A stretch of 64,000 nucleotides of DNA from Aliiruegeria sabulilitoris (lineage in GTDB: Bacteria; Pseudomonadota; Alphaproteobacteria; Rhodobacterales; Rhodobacteraceae), in assembly GCF_001558155.1 (NCBI RefSeq), contig NZ_LOAS01000015.1:87229-151228 (forward strand). Direction: 5' to 3'. The position numbers and the translations under genes are program-made. The notes under the pieces were generated by a model. It searched no databases and had not been told where the DNA came from. It saw nothing but the letters and a program-made list of their open reading frames with translations. This document shows positions 46,007-55,216 of this stretch, piece by piece (position 1 is the first letter of the stretch; each line of letters starts with the position of its first letter).

Positions 46007-46888
46007 ATGACCGAGGTTGAGGCGAGGACCCTGTTTCGCGAGCTTCCGCTGGAGGCGGGACTCTACTTCGTGGCAACGCCTATCGGGAATGCCCGCGACA
46101 TCACCTTGCGGGCGCTGGATATCCTTGCCTCTGCCGATGTCATTGCCGCCGAGGACACGCGCACGACGCGGCACCTGATGGATATACACGGCGTTCCGCT
46201 CCGCGGCAGGCCGATGGTCGCCTATCACGACCATAACGGCGCGAGCGCCCGACCGCGGCTGCTCGCGGCGATGGCAGCGGGCAAATCGGTTGCTTATGCC
46301 TCCGAGGCCGGGATGCCGCTCGTGGCCGATCCGGGCTACCAGCTCGGGGCTGCGGCAATCGAGGCGGGGCTGGCGGTAACTTGTGCGCCGGGGCCATCGG
46401 CGCCGCTGGCCGCGCTGGCGCTGTCGGGCCTGCCGAGCGACCGCTTTCTCTTTGCCGGCTTCCCGCCTGCTTCGGGGGGGGCGCGCAAGAAATGGCTCGC
46501 CGGCCTCGCGGGGTCGGACGCCACATTGCTGATCTTCGAATCGCCTCGACGGATCGCGCGCCTGGTCGGCGAGATGGCCGAGGGATTCGGCCCGGAGCGG
46601 CAGGCGGTGATCTGTCGGGAGTTGACCAAGCGTTTCGAGGAGGCGCTTCGAGGCACGCTCTCCGAGCTGTCCGAGACTCTGGAAACGCGCCAGCTCAAGG
46701 GCGAGATCGTGCTGGTGGTGGATCGCGCCGGCAAGCAGGAGGTCAACGAGGCCGATCTTGAGGACGCGTTGCGCGAAGCGCTGGACGAGATGCCGGTGAA
46801 ACAGGCCGCAGCCGAGATCGCGGCACGTTTCGGCGCCCGCAAGCGGGATGTCTACCAGATGGCGCTTGCCCTGAAGGGCAGCGAATGA
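46007..46888 (+). CDS. rsmI: 16S rRNA 2'-O-ribose C1402 methyltransferase RsmI
   Basis: A 293-residue tetrapyrrole-methylase-fold enzyme. The N-terminal motif LYFVATPIGNARDITLRALDIL and IAAEDTRTTRHLM are family signatures, then YASEAGMPLVADPG and APGPSAPLAALALSGLPSD. It methylates C1402 of 16S rRNA with SAM. Divergent from the LppC gene, and overlapping yraN by four bases (ATGA). This matches the standard lppC-rsmI-yraN-gshB order. Confidence 0.95.
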   Translation: MTEVEARTLFRELPLEAGLYFVATPIGNARDITLRALDILASADVIAAEDTRTTRHLMDIHGVPLRGRPMVAYHDHNGASARPRLLAAMAAGKSVAYASEAGMPLVADPGYQLGAAAIEAGLAVTCAPGPSAPLAALALSGLPSDRFLFAGFPPASGGARKKWLAGLAGSDATLLIFESPRRIARLVGEMAEGFGPERQAVICRELTKRFEEALRGTLSELSETLETRQLKGEIVLVVDRAGKQEVNEADLEDALREALDEMPVKQAAAEIAARFGARKRDVYQMALALKGSE

Positions 46889-47238
46889 CCGGCGCGCGCT
46901 CCTACCACGCGGGCGTTGCGGCCGAGGAGATTGTTGCGCGCCATTATCAGCAGCGCGGGCTGGTCCTGCGGGAGCAGCGATGGCGGGGGACCGCCGGCGA
47001 GGTGGACCTGATCTTCGCCGAGGGCGCGGGGCTGGTCTTTGTCGAGGTCAAGGCGTCTGACAATTTCGAGAGCGCCGCCGCGCATCTTCGCCCGCGCCAG
47101 ATGGAACGCATCTATGCCGCCGCCAGCGAATACCTGGGGCAAATGCCGCTCGGGCAGGCCACCGAGAGCCGTTTCGACGTGGCTCTGGTAGATGGGACGG
47201 GGCAGGTGGAGATCCTGGAAGCCGCTTTCGGCATCTGA
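46885..47238 (+). CDS. yraN: YraN family protein (UPF0102), predicted endonuclease fold
   Basis: A 117-residue protein of the YraN family with a PD-(D/E)XK-like nuclease core. [23 protein letters not shown] near residues 34-57 holds E-D...E-x-K. Biochemical function is uncertain. Between rsmI (coupled) and gshB (62 bp), in the conserved gene order. Confidence 0.92.
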   Translation: MTGARSYHAGVAAEEIVARHYQQRGLVLREQRWRGTAGEVDLIFAEGAGLVFVEVKASDNFESAAAHLRPRQMERIYAAASEYLGQMPLGQATESRFDVALVDGTGQVEILEAAFGI

Positions 47239-47300
47239 CGGGGCGGTTGCCACCGACGGGCAAAAGGGCAATGAAGGGGCAAACCGTTCAAGGAGCCCCC

Positions 47301-48245
47301 ATGCCCCTCAAGATCGCCTTCCAGATGGACCCGATCACCGCTGTCAACATCAACGCCGACAGCACGTTTCGCCTCGCCGAGGAGGCCCAGGCCCGTGGCC
47401 ACGAGATGTGGTTCTATACCGTCGACAACATGAGCTGGCGCGACGGCAAGGTGATTGCCCGTGCGCAGAAATTCGAAGTGCGCCGCGTTCAGGGCGACCA
47501 TGTCACGCTGGAGGCGGAGGCCGAGCTGGAGCTGTCGGAGATGGATGTGGTCTGGCTGCGCCAGGACCCGCCCTTCGACATGGGCTACATCACCAACACC
47601 CACCTGCTGGAATTCCTGATGCCGGAGGTGCTGGTGGTGAACGACCCGTTCTGGGTGCGCAACTACCCCGAGAAGCTGCTGGTGCTGCGCTTCCCGGAGC
47701 TGATCCCGCCGACCATGATCGCGCGCAACCTCAAGGATCTGAAGGATTTCAAGCACAAACATGGCGACATCATCCTCAAGCCGCTCTACGGCAATGGCGG
47801 TGCGGGCGTGTTCCGGCTCGACCCGAAAGACCGCAACCTCGCCTCGCTGCACGAGCTTTTCGCCGGTTTCAGCCGCGAGCCGCTGATCGCGCAGAAATTC
47901 ATCCCCGACGTCTCCAATGGCGACAAGCGGGTGATCCTGGTCAATGGCGAAGCGGTGGGCGCGATCAACCGGGTGCCGGCGGAGGGCGAGACGCGTTCCA
48001 ACATGCATGTGGGCGGCCGGCCGGAGAAGACCGGGCTGAGTGCACGGGATCAGGAGATCTGTGCCGCCATCGGCCCGCTTCTGCGCGAAAAAGGGCAGGT
48101 TTTTGTCGGAATCGACGTGATCGGCAACTACCTCACCGAGATCAACGTGACCTCGCCCACAGGCATTCAGGAGTTGGAGCGGTTCGACGGTATCAACGTG
48201 GCCGAGAAGATATGGCAGGTGATCGAGGCGAAGCGGGGCCTCTGA
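47301..48245 (+). CDS. gshB: Glutathione synthetase
   Basis: 314 residues from ATG 47301, directly after AAGGAGCCCCC. The upstream ATG at 47247 has no comparable site. An ATP-grasp ligase that joins gamma-glutamylcysteine to glycine. N-terminal [21 protein letters not shown], the substrate loop [19 protein letters not shown], and the ATP-grasp motifs [14 protein letters not shown] and [13 protein letters not shown] are present. Last gene of the rsmI-yraN-gshB set, with the hydrolase start overlapping its stop. Confidence 0.96.
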   Translation: MPLKIAFQMDPITAVNINADSTFRLAEEAQARGHEMWFYTVDNMSWRDGKVIARAQKFEVRRVQGDHVTLEAEAELELSEMDVVWLRQDPPFDMGYITNTHLLEFLMPEVLVVNDPFWVRNYPEKLLVLRFPELIPPTMIARNLKDLKDFKHKHGDIILKPLYGNGGAGVFRLDPKDRNLASLHELFAGFSREPLIAQKFIPDVSNGDKRVILVNGEAVGAINRVPAEGETRSNMHVGGRPEKTGLSARDQEICAAIGPLLREKGQVFVGIDVIGNYLTEINVTSPTGIQELERFDGINVAEKIWQVIEAKRGL

Positions 48246-49150
48246 GTCTCCGCTTGAAGCTACTCAACCGCGCGCTGCGCCTCGTGGTGCGGCCGCAACT
48301 GCTGGCGACCGAAACCCCGGAGGAGGCCGAGGAAGATTTCGCGCGCTTCGCCCCGTTGCTGGTGCATCGGCCGCCCTACCTGTTGCGGCTGGTCTCGAAA
48401 GGCAGCCCGGATATTCACTGGATTACAGCCGGGCCGGTCGCGCCCCGCGGCGTGATCCTGCATTTTCACGGTGGCGCCTATATTGCCGGGAGCCCCGCTA
48501 CCCATGCCGGAATGCTGGGGCAGCTCTCCCGGCTCAGCGGGCTGCGGGTGGCTGCGCCGGACTTCCGTCTGGCGCCTGCGCATCCAGCTCCCGCGCAGTT
48601 CGAAGACGCCCTGGACGCCCATGCTCGGCTTCTGGCCATCGGCTATCGGCCGGAGGAAATCGTCCTTGGCGGAGACAGCTCCGGCGGCGGCTTGGCGCTG
48701 GCGCTGCTTGCCGAGCTCTGCCGGCGGGGGCAAAGGCCTGCGGGGCTACTCGCCTTCTCGCCCTGGGTGGACATGACGCTCTCGGGCGAGAGCCTGCGCC
48801 GCAACGCCGATCGCGACCCGCTTCTGCCGGTTTCGCGGGCGGCGGAGGCGCGCGGCTATGCGCTCGGCAGGTTCCCCGCCGAGGATCCGCGCGTTTCGCC
48901 GCTTCGGGCCGATTTCGACGCGCCGCCGCCGGTCTGCCTGCATGTCGGCACGACCGAGATCCTGCTCGACGATTCGCGGCGCATGGCGGCGCATCTGCGG
49001 GCCTGCGGTGGAACGGTCAGCCTGCGGGAATGGCCCGATGCGCCGCATGTCCTGCCAATGTTCGACGGCTATGCCCCTGAAGCACGCGAGGCGCTCGAAG
49101 ACGTCGCGCGTTTCATCGGAACCCTTGATGGCGTGAAGCGGGCAGGGTGA
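48242..49150 (+). CDS. Alpha/beta hydrolase (HSL/acetyl-hydrolase type), start codon unusual
   Basis: About 302 residues of the hormone-sensitive-lipase group: [15 protein letters not shown] (oxyanion HGG), [13 protein letters not shown] (nucleophile Ser in GDSSGG) and a late PHVLPMF (His). The N-terminus [14 protein letters not shown] aligns naturally with family starts of the form MSLRL, which would require CTG 48242 overlapping the gshB stop (CTGA). TTG 48254 is the next choice. Frames extending upstream through yraN and gshB are shadows. Substrate unknown. Confidence 0.75.
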   Translation: MSLRLKLLNRALRLVVRPQLLATETPEEAEEDFARFAPLLVHRPPYLLRLVSKGSPDIHWITAGPVAPRGVILHFHGGAYIAGSPATHAGMLGQLSRLSGLRVAAPDFRLAPAHPAPAQFEDALDAHARLLAIGYRPEEIVLGGDSSGGGLALALLAELCRRGQRPAGLLAFSPWVDMTLSGESLRRNADRDPLLPVSRAAEARGYALGRFPAEDPRVSPLRADFDAPPPVCLHVGTTEILLDDSRRMAAHLRACGGTVSLREWPDAPHVLPMFDGYAPEAREALEDVARFIGTLDGVKRAG

Positions 49151-49153
49151 GCG

Positions 49154-50668
49154 TCAGTTCTGCGCGCCGATGGCGATGCGGAAGCTGACGGCCTCGGCGA
49201 TATGGGCCCGGCGGATGTCCGGGCACCCCTCCAGATCCGCAATCGTGCGCGCGACGCGCAAGACGCGGTGATAGCCGCGCGCGGTCAGCCCGATCTTGTC
49301 CGCTACCTTTTGCAACAAGGCCCGCCCTTCGGAATCCGGCGTGGCGATTTCTTCGAGCAGGGCACCATCGGCGTCCGCATTCACGCGGATCTCCGGGTGC
49401 TCGGCAAAACGTTCGGCCTGCCGTGCGCGGGCCTGTGCAACCCGCGCCGCGATTTCGCGGGAGCCCTCGCCCGCCGGTGGCAGGTCGAGATCGGTAAAGG
49501 CGACCGGAGGCACCTCTATCCGCAGATCGATGCGGTCCATCAACGGGCCGGAGATCCGCCCGAGATAGTCCTCGCCGCAACCGGGCGCTCGTGAACAGGC
49601 GCGCGACGGATCGGCCAGATCTCCGCAGCGACAAGGGTTGGCCGCCGCGACCAGCAAGAACCGGCAGGGATAGCGCACATGCGCATTGGCCCGCGCGACC
49701 ACGACCTCGCCGGTCTCGATCGGCTGACGCAGGGTTTCGAGAACCTGCCGGGGGAATTCCGGCAGCTCGTCCAGAAACAGCACCCCGTTATGGGCAAGCG
49801 AAATCTCCCCCGGTCGCGCGCCGCGCCCGCCGCCGACGATGGCGGCCATGGAGGCGGTGTGATGCGGCTCGCGAAATGGCCGCTCCCGGCAGATGCCGCC
49901 CTCCTTCAGCAGTCCGGAAAGCGAGTGGATCATGGAGGTTTCCAGCGCCTCTTCCGGCGACAGAAGCGGCAGGATGCCGGGCATGCGCGCCGCCAGCATG
50001 GATTTTCCCGACCCGGGCGCGCCGACCATCAGCGCGTGATGCCGCCCCGCCGCCGCAATCTCCAGCGCCCGTTTGGCGCGTTCCTGTCCCTTGACCTCTC
50101 GGAAATCGCGGGTGCTGGACAGCGCGGGCAATTCCGCCGGCTGGGCCGGGCTGAGCGGTGTCTGCCCGGTGAAATGAGCGACCGCTGCGGCGAGCGTGTC
50201 CGGCGCGATCACCTGTGTCGCCCCGACCCAGGCCGCTTCCGGTCCGCATTGGTGGGGGCAGAGCAACGTGCGCCCATCTTCGGCCGCCGCCATCGCCGCA
50301 GGAAGGGCGCCCAGCACCGCGACCAGCCCGCCATCGAGCGATAGCTCCCCAAGCGCCACGCAGTGCTCCACGGCGTCGGCGGGGACGATTTCCAGTGCCG
50401 CCAGCAGGGCCATCGCGATGGGCAGGTCGAAATGCGAACCCTCCTTGGGCAGGTCCGCAGGCGACAGGTTCAGCGTGATACGCTTGGAGGGCAGTGCCAC
50501 GGCCATGCTCTGCAAGGCGGCGCGTACGCGCTCGCGCGCCTCGCTCACCGCCTTGTCCGGCAGCCCGACGATGGAAAAGGCGGGAAGGCCCGGAGAGACC
50601 GCGCATTGCACCTCGACGGGTCGCGCCTCTACCCCGTCAAAGGCCACCGTATAGGCCCGTGCCACCAT
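49154..50668 (-). CDS. comM: YifB family Mg-chelatase-like AAA ATPase (ComM)
   Basis: A 504-residue protein with an N-terminal Lon-protease-like fold (YTVAFDGVEARPVEVQCAV) and a magnesium-chelatase AAA domain. Walker A is VGAPGSGKSMLAARMPG near 211-227, and Walker B is VLFLDELPEFPRQVLE near 290. The C-terminus has the lid with RAYHRVLRVARTIADLEG. ComM helicases promote branch migration during natural transformation, though YifB roles outside Vibrio are less clear. It overlaps nothing. The hydrolase gene ends 3 bp away, convergently. Confidence 0.93.
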   Translation of the reverse strand: MVARAYTVAFDGVEARPVEVQCAVSPGLPAFSIVGLPDKAVSEARERVRAALQSMAVALPSKRITLNLSPADLPKEGSHFDLPIAMALLAALEIVPADAVEHCVALGELSLDGGLVAVLGALPAAMAAAEDGRTLLCPHQCGPEAAWVGATQVIAPDTLAAAVAHFTGQTPLSPAQPAELPALSSTRDFREVKGQERAKRALEIAAAGRHHALMVGAPGSGKSMLAARMPGILPLLSPEEALETSMIHSLSGLLKEGGICRERPFREPHHTASMAAIVGGGRGARPGEISLAHNGVLFLDELPEFPRQVLETLRQPIETGEVVVARANAHVRYPCRFLLVAAANPCRCGDLADPSRACSRAPGCGEDYLGRISGPLMDRIDLRIEVPPVAFTDLDLPPAGEGSREIAARVAQARARQAERFAEHPEIRVNADADGALLEEIATPDSEGRALLQKVADKIGLTARGYHRVLRVARTIADLEGCPDIRRAHIAEAVSFRIAIGAQN

Positions 50669-50695
50669 CTCTCGCCTCTCAGGTAACTATTTGTA

Positions 50696-50728
50696 AACGA
50701 AATCGGCTATTTAGGTTGAGATTTCGTT
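50696..50728. promoter_or_regulatory. Inverted repeat in the sugar-transferase upstream region
   Basis: AACGAAATC (50696-50704) and GATTTCGTT (50720-50728) are separated by 15 bases. The 199-bp gap between comM and the sugar transferase is visibly A+T-rich and holds a second, longer-range inverted pair, CGTTAAGCCTTTC (50725-50737) with GAAAGCTTAACG (50791-50802). These look like a regulator site or a structured leader. Nothing decides between them. Confidence 0.4.
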
Positions 50729-50867
50729 AAGCCTTTCCTTCTACACCGAACGTTGCCGCTCAACGGTCCCACAGAGAAACCTCGGATTTGATGAAAGCTT
50801 AACGCGATTTGGCCGATAACTTGCCACAAACTGGGTGCATCTGTTCGGAAAACAACACGAGCAGACA

Positions 50868-51539
50868 ATGACTTACGTACTTGGAAAGCCATCCATCCTC
50901 CTTCAGGGCCTCGACGGGCACCCGCAAGCGGCGGCCGATAGCGACTATTCCGGAAAGCGGGTTTTCGACCTGCTGGTCGTCCTCGCAGTCATGCCCTTCC
51001 TTTTGGTGCTGATAGGCGTCTTTGCCTTTCTGGTCGCACTCGACGGCGCGAACCCGTTCTTCATGCAACGGCGCGTCGGGCGCGATGGCAGCGTGTTCCA
51101 GATGATCAAGCTCAGGACGATGGTGCCGGATGCGCAGGCCCGGCTCGAGGAATACCTCGCCGCCAATCCGAGCGCGCGCGTCGAATGGGATCAGTATCAG
51201 AAGCTCTCGCACGATCCACGAGTCACCTGGATCGGCCGTGTGCTGCGCAAGACATCGCTCGACGAGTTGCCGCAATTCTTCAACGTTCTTTTCGGCGACA
51301 TGAGCCTTGTCGGGCCGCGCCCGATCATGGTCGAGCAGGCCGAGCTCTATCCCGGCCGTGCCTATTACCGCATGCGCCCGGGAATCACCGGCCCCTGGCA
51401 GGTGTCGGACCGCAACGCCGTATCCTTCGTCGATCGCGCCAAATTCGACGTTCTTTATCTGGAGCGGCAGTCCTTGCTGGCTGATCTCGGTTATATCTTC
51501 CGGACATTCGGCGCGGTGTGCCGCATGTCCGGTTGCTGA
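50868..51539 (+). CDS. Bacterial sugar transferase (exopolysaccharide priming glycosyltransferase)
   Basis: 223 residues from ATG 50868. The GTG at 50835 has no supporting site. One TM helix ([21 protein letters not shown]) precedes the catalytic domain with [22 protein letters not shown] and [23 protein letters not shown], the hallmark of PglC/WbaP-type monotopic phosphoglycosyltransferases. It transfers a sugar-1-phosphate to undecaprenyl phosphate. No other polysaccharide genes are near, so the acceptor pathway is elsewhere in the genome. The leader carries two inverted repeats. Confidence 0.92.
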   Translation: MTYVLGKPSILLQGLDGHPQAAADSDYSGKRVFDLLVVLAVMPFLLVLIGVFAFLVALDGANPFFMQRRVGRDGSVFQMIKLRTMVPDAQARLEEYLAANPSARVEWDQYQKLSHDPRVTWIGRVLRKTSLDELPQFFNVLFGDMSLVGPRPIMVEQAELYPGRAYYRMRPGITGPWQVSDRNAVSFVDRAKFDVLYLERQSLLADLGYIFRTFGAVCRMSGC

Positions 51540-51557
51540 GAGCTGCGCCCTTGGGAG

Positions 51558-52430
51558 TTACCGGGCCAACAGGGCCATGACTTCGGGCCAGGCACCGGCA
51601 TCGGCCACAACCTTGTCTCGACAGAACGGATTGCAAAACCCGATAACCCGGCCTTCGATCCTGGCCAGATCCGTGACCGGCTTGCCCGAGAAGGGGCAGG
51701 CCGCGTTTTCGGCTGTGCCGTTTTCGATTGCCTGCGCGTCCAGCGGTTGGGGGCCCGGCCATTCGGCGCGCGGATAGTCGCGGTCGTACCAGGGAAGCCG
51801 CTCGCCCCGGAGTTGGCCAATGGCGCGCCAGCGGCGAAAGGCGGGGTCGGCCAGATGCGCATCGACATAGGCGCGGGCAGATGGGGAAACCGGCAGCCCA
51901 TATCCCGCGATGCGCGCGGCAACGGGCGCGAAAAAGGCATCGGCGACCGAATAGCTGCCACAAAGCCAAGGCTCGGAGCTGGGATGCTTTGAGCGCGCGT
52001 AGTCCCAGATCAACTCGATCCGGCGTAGATCCGCTTTCAACTCTGGCGAACATGGCGATTCGGCATAGGCGGTGCGCAGATGCATCGGGCAGTCGTTTCG
52101 AAGCGTGCCGAAGCCGGCATGCATTTCCGCCGCGAGGCTGCGGGCCGTTGCCCGGGCCGACGGGTCCTGCGGCCATAGCCCGGCGTCAGGGTGGCGGCTG
52201 GCCAGTTCCTCGGCGATCGCAAGCGACTCCCACAGGACGGCGCCGTCCGGCAGACGGAGCGTTGGCACCGTGCGGGCGGGGGGGATGGGTTTCATCTGGT
52301 CCGCGACGGAACCGGACAGGAAATCGACCCAGATTGGCTCGTAATCGATACCGAATCGGTCAAACAGGAGCCAGGCCCGAAGGGACCAACTCGAATAGGC
52401 GGGATCGCCGAGATACAATGCAAAGGTCAT
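51558..52430 (-). CDS. Glutathione S-transferase with C-terminal Cys-rich (TRASH/YHS-like) extension
   Basis: A 290-residue protein. Residues 1-85 form a thioredoxin-like GST N-domain (SSWSLRAWLLFDRFG, VPTLRLPDGAVLWESLAIAEEL) and 85-215 an alpha-helical GST C-domain. A tail of about 60 residues follows, with Cys245 in CPFSGKP and Cys266/Cys270 in GFCNPFC. CPxSG...GFC.xxC is a TRASH/YHS-like metal-binding pattern. The fusion suggests coupling of glutathione chemistry to metal or redox sensing, an inference. It lies alone, with A+T-rich flanks. Confidence 0.85.
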   Translation of the reverse strand: MTFALYLGDPAYSSWSLRAWLLFDRFGIDYEPIWVDFLSGSVADQMKPIPPARTVPTLRLPDGAVLWESLAIAEELASRHPDAGLWPQDPSARATARSLAAEMHAGFGTLRNDCPMHLRTAYAESPCSPELKADLRRIELIWDYARSKHPSSEPWLCGSYSVADAFFAPVAARIAGYGLPVSPSARAYVDAHLADPAFRRWRAIGQLRGERLPWYDRDYPRAEWPGPQPLDAQAIENGTAENAACPFSGKPVTDLARIEGRVIGFCNPFCRDKVVADAGAWPEVMALLAR

Positions 52431-52516
52431 TGGGCGACCGTATGTAACCTAAGCGACCTTGCCCAACGATAATTCGTGGAACAAGCAATCAAGATATTTG
52501 ACCTTTAATCCATAAA

Positions 52517-53092
52517 TCATTCAGGAATGTGATTTGTTTCGCGGGGCGCCCACGACCTCCCGTCCCATGTAACCCGCGTGACCGAGAGGTTGTCGATCCG
52601 CTGCTCGAGCACCTCGACCGCCGTGCAGCCGCGCGCGCGCTGCAACTGGCTGAGAATCGTTCCGAAATGGGCCACCGCGATGATGTCGCCCGCTTCGCCG
52701 GTCAACCAGTCCACGGCGCGGTTCACCCGCGCCGACAGCTCGTGCCAGCTTTCTCCGCCGGGCGGCTTCACATCGCCGGGTTGCTCCCAGTAACGCCGGA
52801 TCAGGCGCGGATCCTCTTCCTGCACCTCGTCGAATGTCCGCGCTTCCCAGGCACCGAAATGGATCTCCCGCAAGCCACGTTCATGCGGCAGGCGCGGGCG
52901 GCTTGCCTGAATGGCGTCGGCGGTCTTGATCGCACGGGTCAGGTCGGAGGATACAACCGGCGCATCGGCCGGCAGATAGTCCCGCAACCGCTCCAGCGCG
53001 GCGGTGTCCGAAAGGTCCGCCGGAACATCCGTCCAGCCATTCATGTCGCGCCGGTGCGTCGGCCCGTGGCGCACCCACCACCAGTTCACCAT
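52517..53092 (-). CDS. Histidine phosphatase family protein (CobC-like)
   Basis: 191 residues from ATG 53092 (MVNWWWVRHGPTHRRDMNG). The longer frame upstream is a shadow. RHG motif at residues 8-10 (RHGPTH), with a later His in AVAHFGTILSQLQ. It overlaps the cobU stop by seven bases, so it is a candidate alpha-ribazole phosphatase (CobC) in cobalamin assembly. A general sugar-phosphate phosphatase is equally possible from sequence. Confidence 0.85.
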   Translation of the reverse strand: MVNWWWVRHGPTHRRDMNGWTDVPADLSDTAALERLRDYLPADAPVVSSDLTRAIKTADAIQASRPRLPHERGLREIHFGAWEARTFDEVQEEDPRLIRRYWEQPGDVKPPGGESWHELSARVNRAVDWLTGEAGDIIAVAHFGTILSQLQRARGCTAVEVLEQRIDNLSVTRVTWDGRSWAPRETNHIPE

Positions 53093-53622
53093 GTCATGTC
53101 CTCCGGCAAGGTTCCCTTGAGCGTCAACGGCAGCCCGGCCATGACCGCTACGACCAGCCCAGCCTTTGCCGCGATCTGCCGGTTCAGCCGTCCCTGCAAG
53201 TCGCGGAAACGGCGGGAGAGCGGGGTGTCGGGGACGATTCCCTGCCCAACCTCGTTCGACACGACGACCACGGGTGAGGCGCAGCTTTCCAGCGCGGCAA
53301 TCAGCGCGTCGAACTCCGTTTCCGGATCGACCTCGGCCAGCAGCCGGTTGCTCAGCCACATCGTGGCACAGTCCAGCAGGATAATATGCCCGGAAGGTTG
53401 GCCAGACAGCGTTTCGGCGAGCTCATGCGGCGCTTCCACCGTGTCCCAACCCGCGCCGCGCATCTGGCGATGGGCCGCGATCTTGGCCGCCATTTCGGCG
53501 TCGAAGGCTTGCGAGGTGGCCAGATAGATCCGCTTGAAACCCGTGGATCGGGCAAGCCCTTCCGCAAAAGCGGATTTTCCCGAGCTGGCGCCCCCAAGGA
53601 CCAAGGTGATCTGCGATGTCAT
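53086..53622 (-). CDS. cobU: Adenosylcobinamide kinase/guanylyltransferase
   Basis: A 178-residue bifunctional enzyme (CobU/CobP). The P-loop GGASSGKSAFAEGLA is at residues 10-24, and the catalytic region AAHRQMRGAGWDTVEAP near 50. The C-terminal signature NEVGQGIVPDTPLSRRFRD matches the family. It phosphorylates adenosylcobinamide and then adds GMP to give AdoCbi-GDP. Its partner is the overlapping histidine phosphatase. The rest of the cobalamin pathway is not here. Confidence 0.95.
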   Translation of the reverse strand: MTSQITLVLGGASSGKSAFAEGLARSTGFKRIYLATSQAFDAEMAAKIAAHRQMRGAGWDTVEAPHELAETLSGQPSGHIILLDCATMWLSNRLLAEVDPETEFDALIAALESCASPVVVVSNEVGQGIVPDTPLSRRFRDLQGRLNRQIAAKAGLVVAVMAGLPLTLKGTLPEDMTW

Positions 53623-53759
53623 CGGCCCTCTGTCTCCAGCTCATCCGCCGTGCACGCATTGCCTATCAGAGGATGGACGCGGAGCGAAAGACCTTCGCTC
53701 GCGAAGAATGCACGCGCAATTGACTGGAGCGAATCTATGGGCTGTGTAGAAATCGCGGG

Positions 53760-54578
53760 ATGAAAAAATGGTCATATCTTTCCGCTCTCTGTCTTGCCGG
53801 CGCTGTTCATGCCGGCGAGTTGCCCGATATAGCCGCTTTCGATCCCGGCGATGCCGAGATCGTTCTGTTGGGCGAAGTGCATGACAACCCGGCGCAGCAC
53901 GCCAACCAGGCAGCCGCCGTGGCCGCCATCGCGCCCTCAGCGCTGGTGTTCGAAATGCTGAACGCCGAACAGGCCGAGACTGCTAACAACACGGACCGGA
54001 GCGATGGCGCGGGACTGGAGGAGGCGCTGGACTGGAAACATTCCAGCTGGCCGGATTTTGCGATGTATCACCCGATATTTCTCGCCGCGCCCGACGCGCG
54101 GATCTTTGGCGCGGCCGTCGCGCGAGAGGATCTGATGGCCGCGATGTCGGATGGCGTCGCGGAGGTTTTCGGGGAGGGGGCGGAGGAGTACGGGCTTGCG
54201 CCGCTTCCGGAGGAGATCCAGGCAACGCGTGAAGCCTTCCAGCTTGAGGCGCATTGCAACGCACTGCCCGGGGACATGTTGGCCGGAATGGTCGATGCGC
54301 AGCGCCTGCGCGATGCGCGTTTCAGCCAGACAACGCTCGAAGCGCTCAAGGAAACCGGTGGGCCGGTCGTCGTCATCACCGGCAACGGTCATGCGCGGCG
54401 GGACTGGGGAATGCCGGTCTATCTCGCGGCGGCGGCGCCCGATGTCGTGGTGCGCACGCTCGGGCAGTTCGAAATCGCCGCGCCCGAGGGCGATGTGCCG
54501 CATGATTTCTGGCTTCTGACCGAGGCCGCGGAACGGGAGGATCCCTGCGCGGTCTTCGAGAAGAAATCGTCGAATTAA
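53760..54578 (+). CDS. chaN: ChaN family protein (haem-binding lipoprotein-like, DUF399)
   Basis: A 272-residue secreted protein. Signal peptide MKKWSYLSALCLAGAVHAGE ends in AHA-type cleavage. The only early Cys lies too near the N-terminus for a standard lipobox, so it may not be a lipoprotein. The family motif VLLGEVHDNPAQHANQAAAV is near residues 36-55, with a late TGNGHARRDWGMP. ChaN homologues bind haem at a surface site and belong to iron uptake in Campylobacter. A role in iron handling is an inference here. Confidence 0.85.
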   Translation: MKKWSYLSALCLAGAVHAGELPDIAAFDPGDAEIVLLGEVHDNPAQHANQAAAVAAIAPSALVFEMLNAEQAETANNTDRSDGAGLEEALDWKHSSWPDFAMYHPIFLAAPDARIFGAAVAREDLMAAMSDGVAEVFGEGAEEYGLAPLPEEIQATREAFQLEAHCNALPGDMLAGMVDAQRLRDARFSQTTLEALKETGGPVVVITGNGHARRDWGMPVYLAAAAPDVVVRTLGQFEIAAPEGDVPHDFWLLTEAAEREDPCAVFEKKSSN

Positions 54579-54584
54579 ACCCTG

Positions 54585-55205
54585 TCAGTCGAAATCCGTC
54601 GGCCGGCCGGGGTCGTGGAAATGGCGTGACGCGCGGGCGATATCCCCCGGGTTGCTCCGTCCGAGCGACATTTCCGGCAAGCGGTCCGGGTTAAAAAACG
54701 CGGCTTCGGAAGTTTCCGGGCCGGGGGCTGGTTCATCCGGGGTAAGGGGCTCGCACAGGAAGAAGAACTTGTAGAAATCCCGGAAATCCGGCTCGCCGGC
54801 CTGTTTGGCCCGGTGGCGCAGGCAAAAGAGCTTGCACGCGCGCACCTGCAGGTTGGCTTCCTCCATCGTTTCCTTCACAGCCACTTCGGACGCGGTGAGG
54901 CCGATATCGGCGAAGCCGCCCGGCATCGTCCATTTGCCGTCCGAAATCTCCCGCACCAGCAGGATGCGGCCCTCGCGGAACACAGCGGCGCGAATGTCGA
55001 TCTTAGGTGTGGCATAGCCTTCGTGCACCTCGGGCAACCCACCCAGATGCTGCAGCGGGATCCGCCCAAGCCGCGAGATCATCTCCCGCGCGATGGTGTC
55101 GATTTCCGCGAAGCGTTCGCGGTCATAGGGCCGCGGCTCGTAGTGCAACCCCGTCGCCGCCAGCGCCTGAAGGCGCTTGGCATAGGTCAGCCAGCTGTTT
55201 TCCAT
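54585..55205 (-). CDS. NUDIX hydrolase with N-terminal helical domain
   Basis: A 206-residue protein. Residues 1-65 match the Nudix_N-type helical domain (WLTYAKRLQALAATGLHYE). The Nudix box is GGFADIGLTASEVAVKETMEEANL at about residues 96-119: the catalytic EE pair is kept, but the consensus is relaxed (Leu instead of Glu at box position 7, Lys for Arg, Asn for the last Gly). Such proteins hydrolyse ADP-ribose or nucleotide sugars. It lies 11 bp after the DNA-glycosylase-like gene. Confidence 0.87.
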   Translation of the reverse strand: MENSWLTYAKRLQALAATGLHYEPRPYDRERFAEIDTIAREMISRLGRIPLQHLGGLPEVHEGYATPKIDIRAAVFREGRILLVREISDGKWTMPGGFADIGLTASEVAVKETMEEANLQVRACKLFCLRHRAKQAGEPDFRDFYKFFFLCEPLTPDEPAPGPETSEAAFFNPDRLPEMSLGRSNPGDIARASRHFHDPGRPTDFD

Positions 55206-55216
55206 GAACGATTCCC

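Noticed and set aside
47192-48241. Upstream part of the hydrolase frame across yraN and gshB
   Set aside because: Shadow of gshB. Family-like sequence begins only at 48242.
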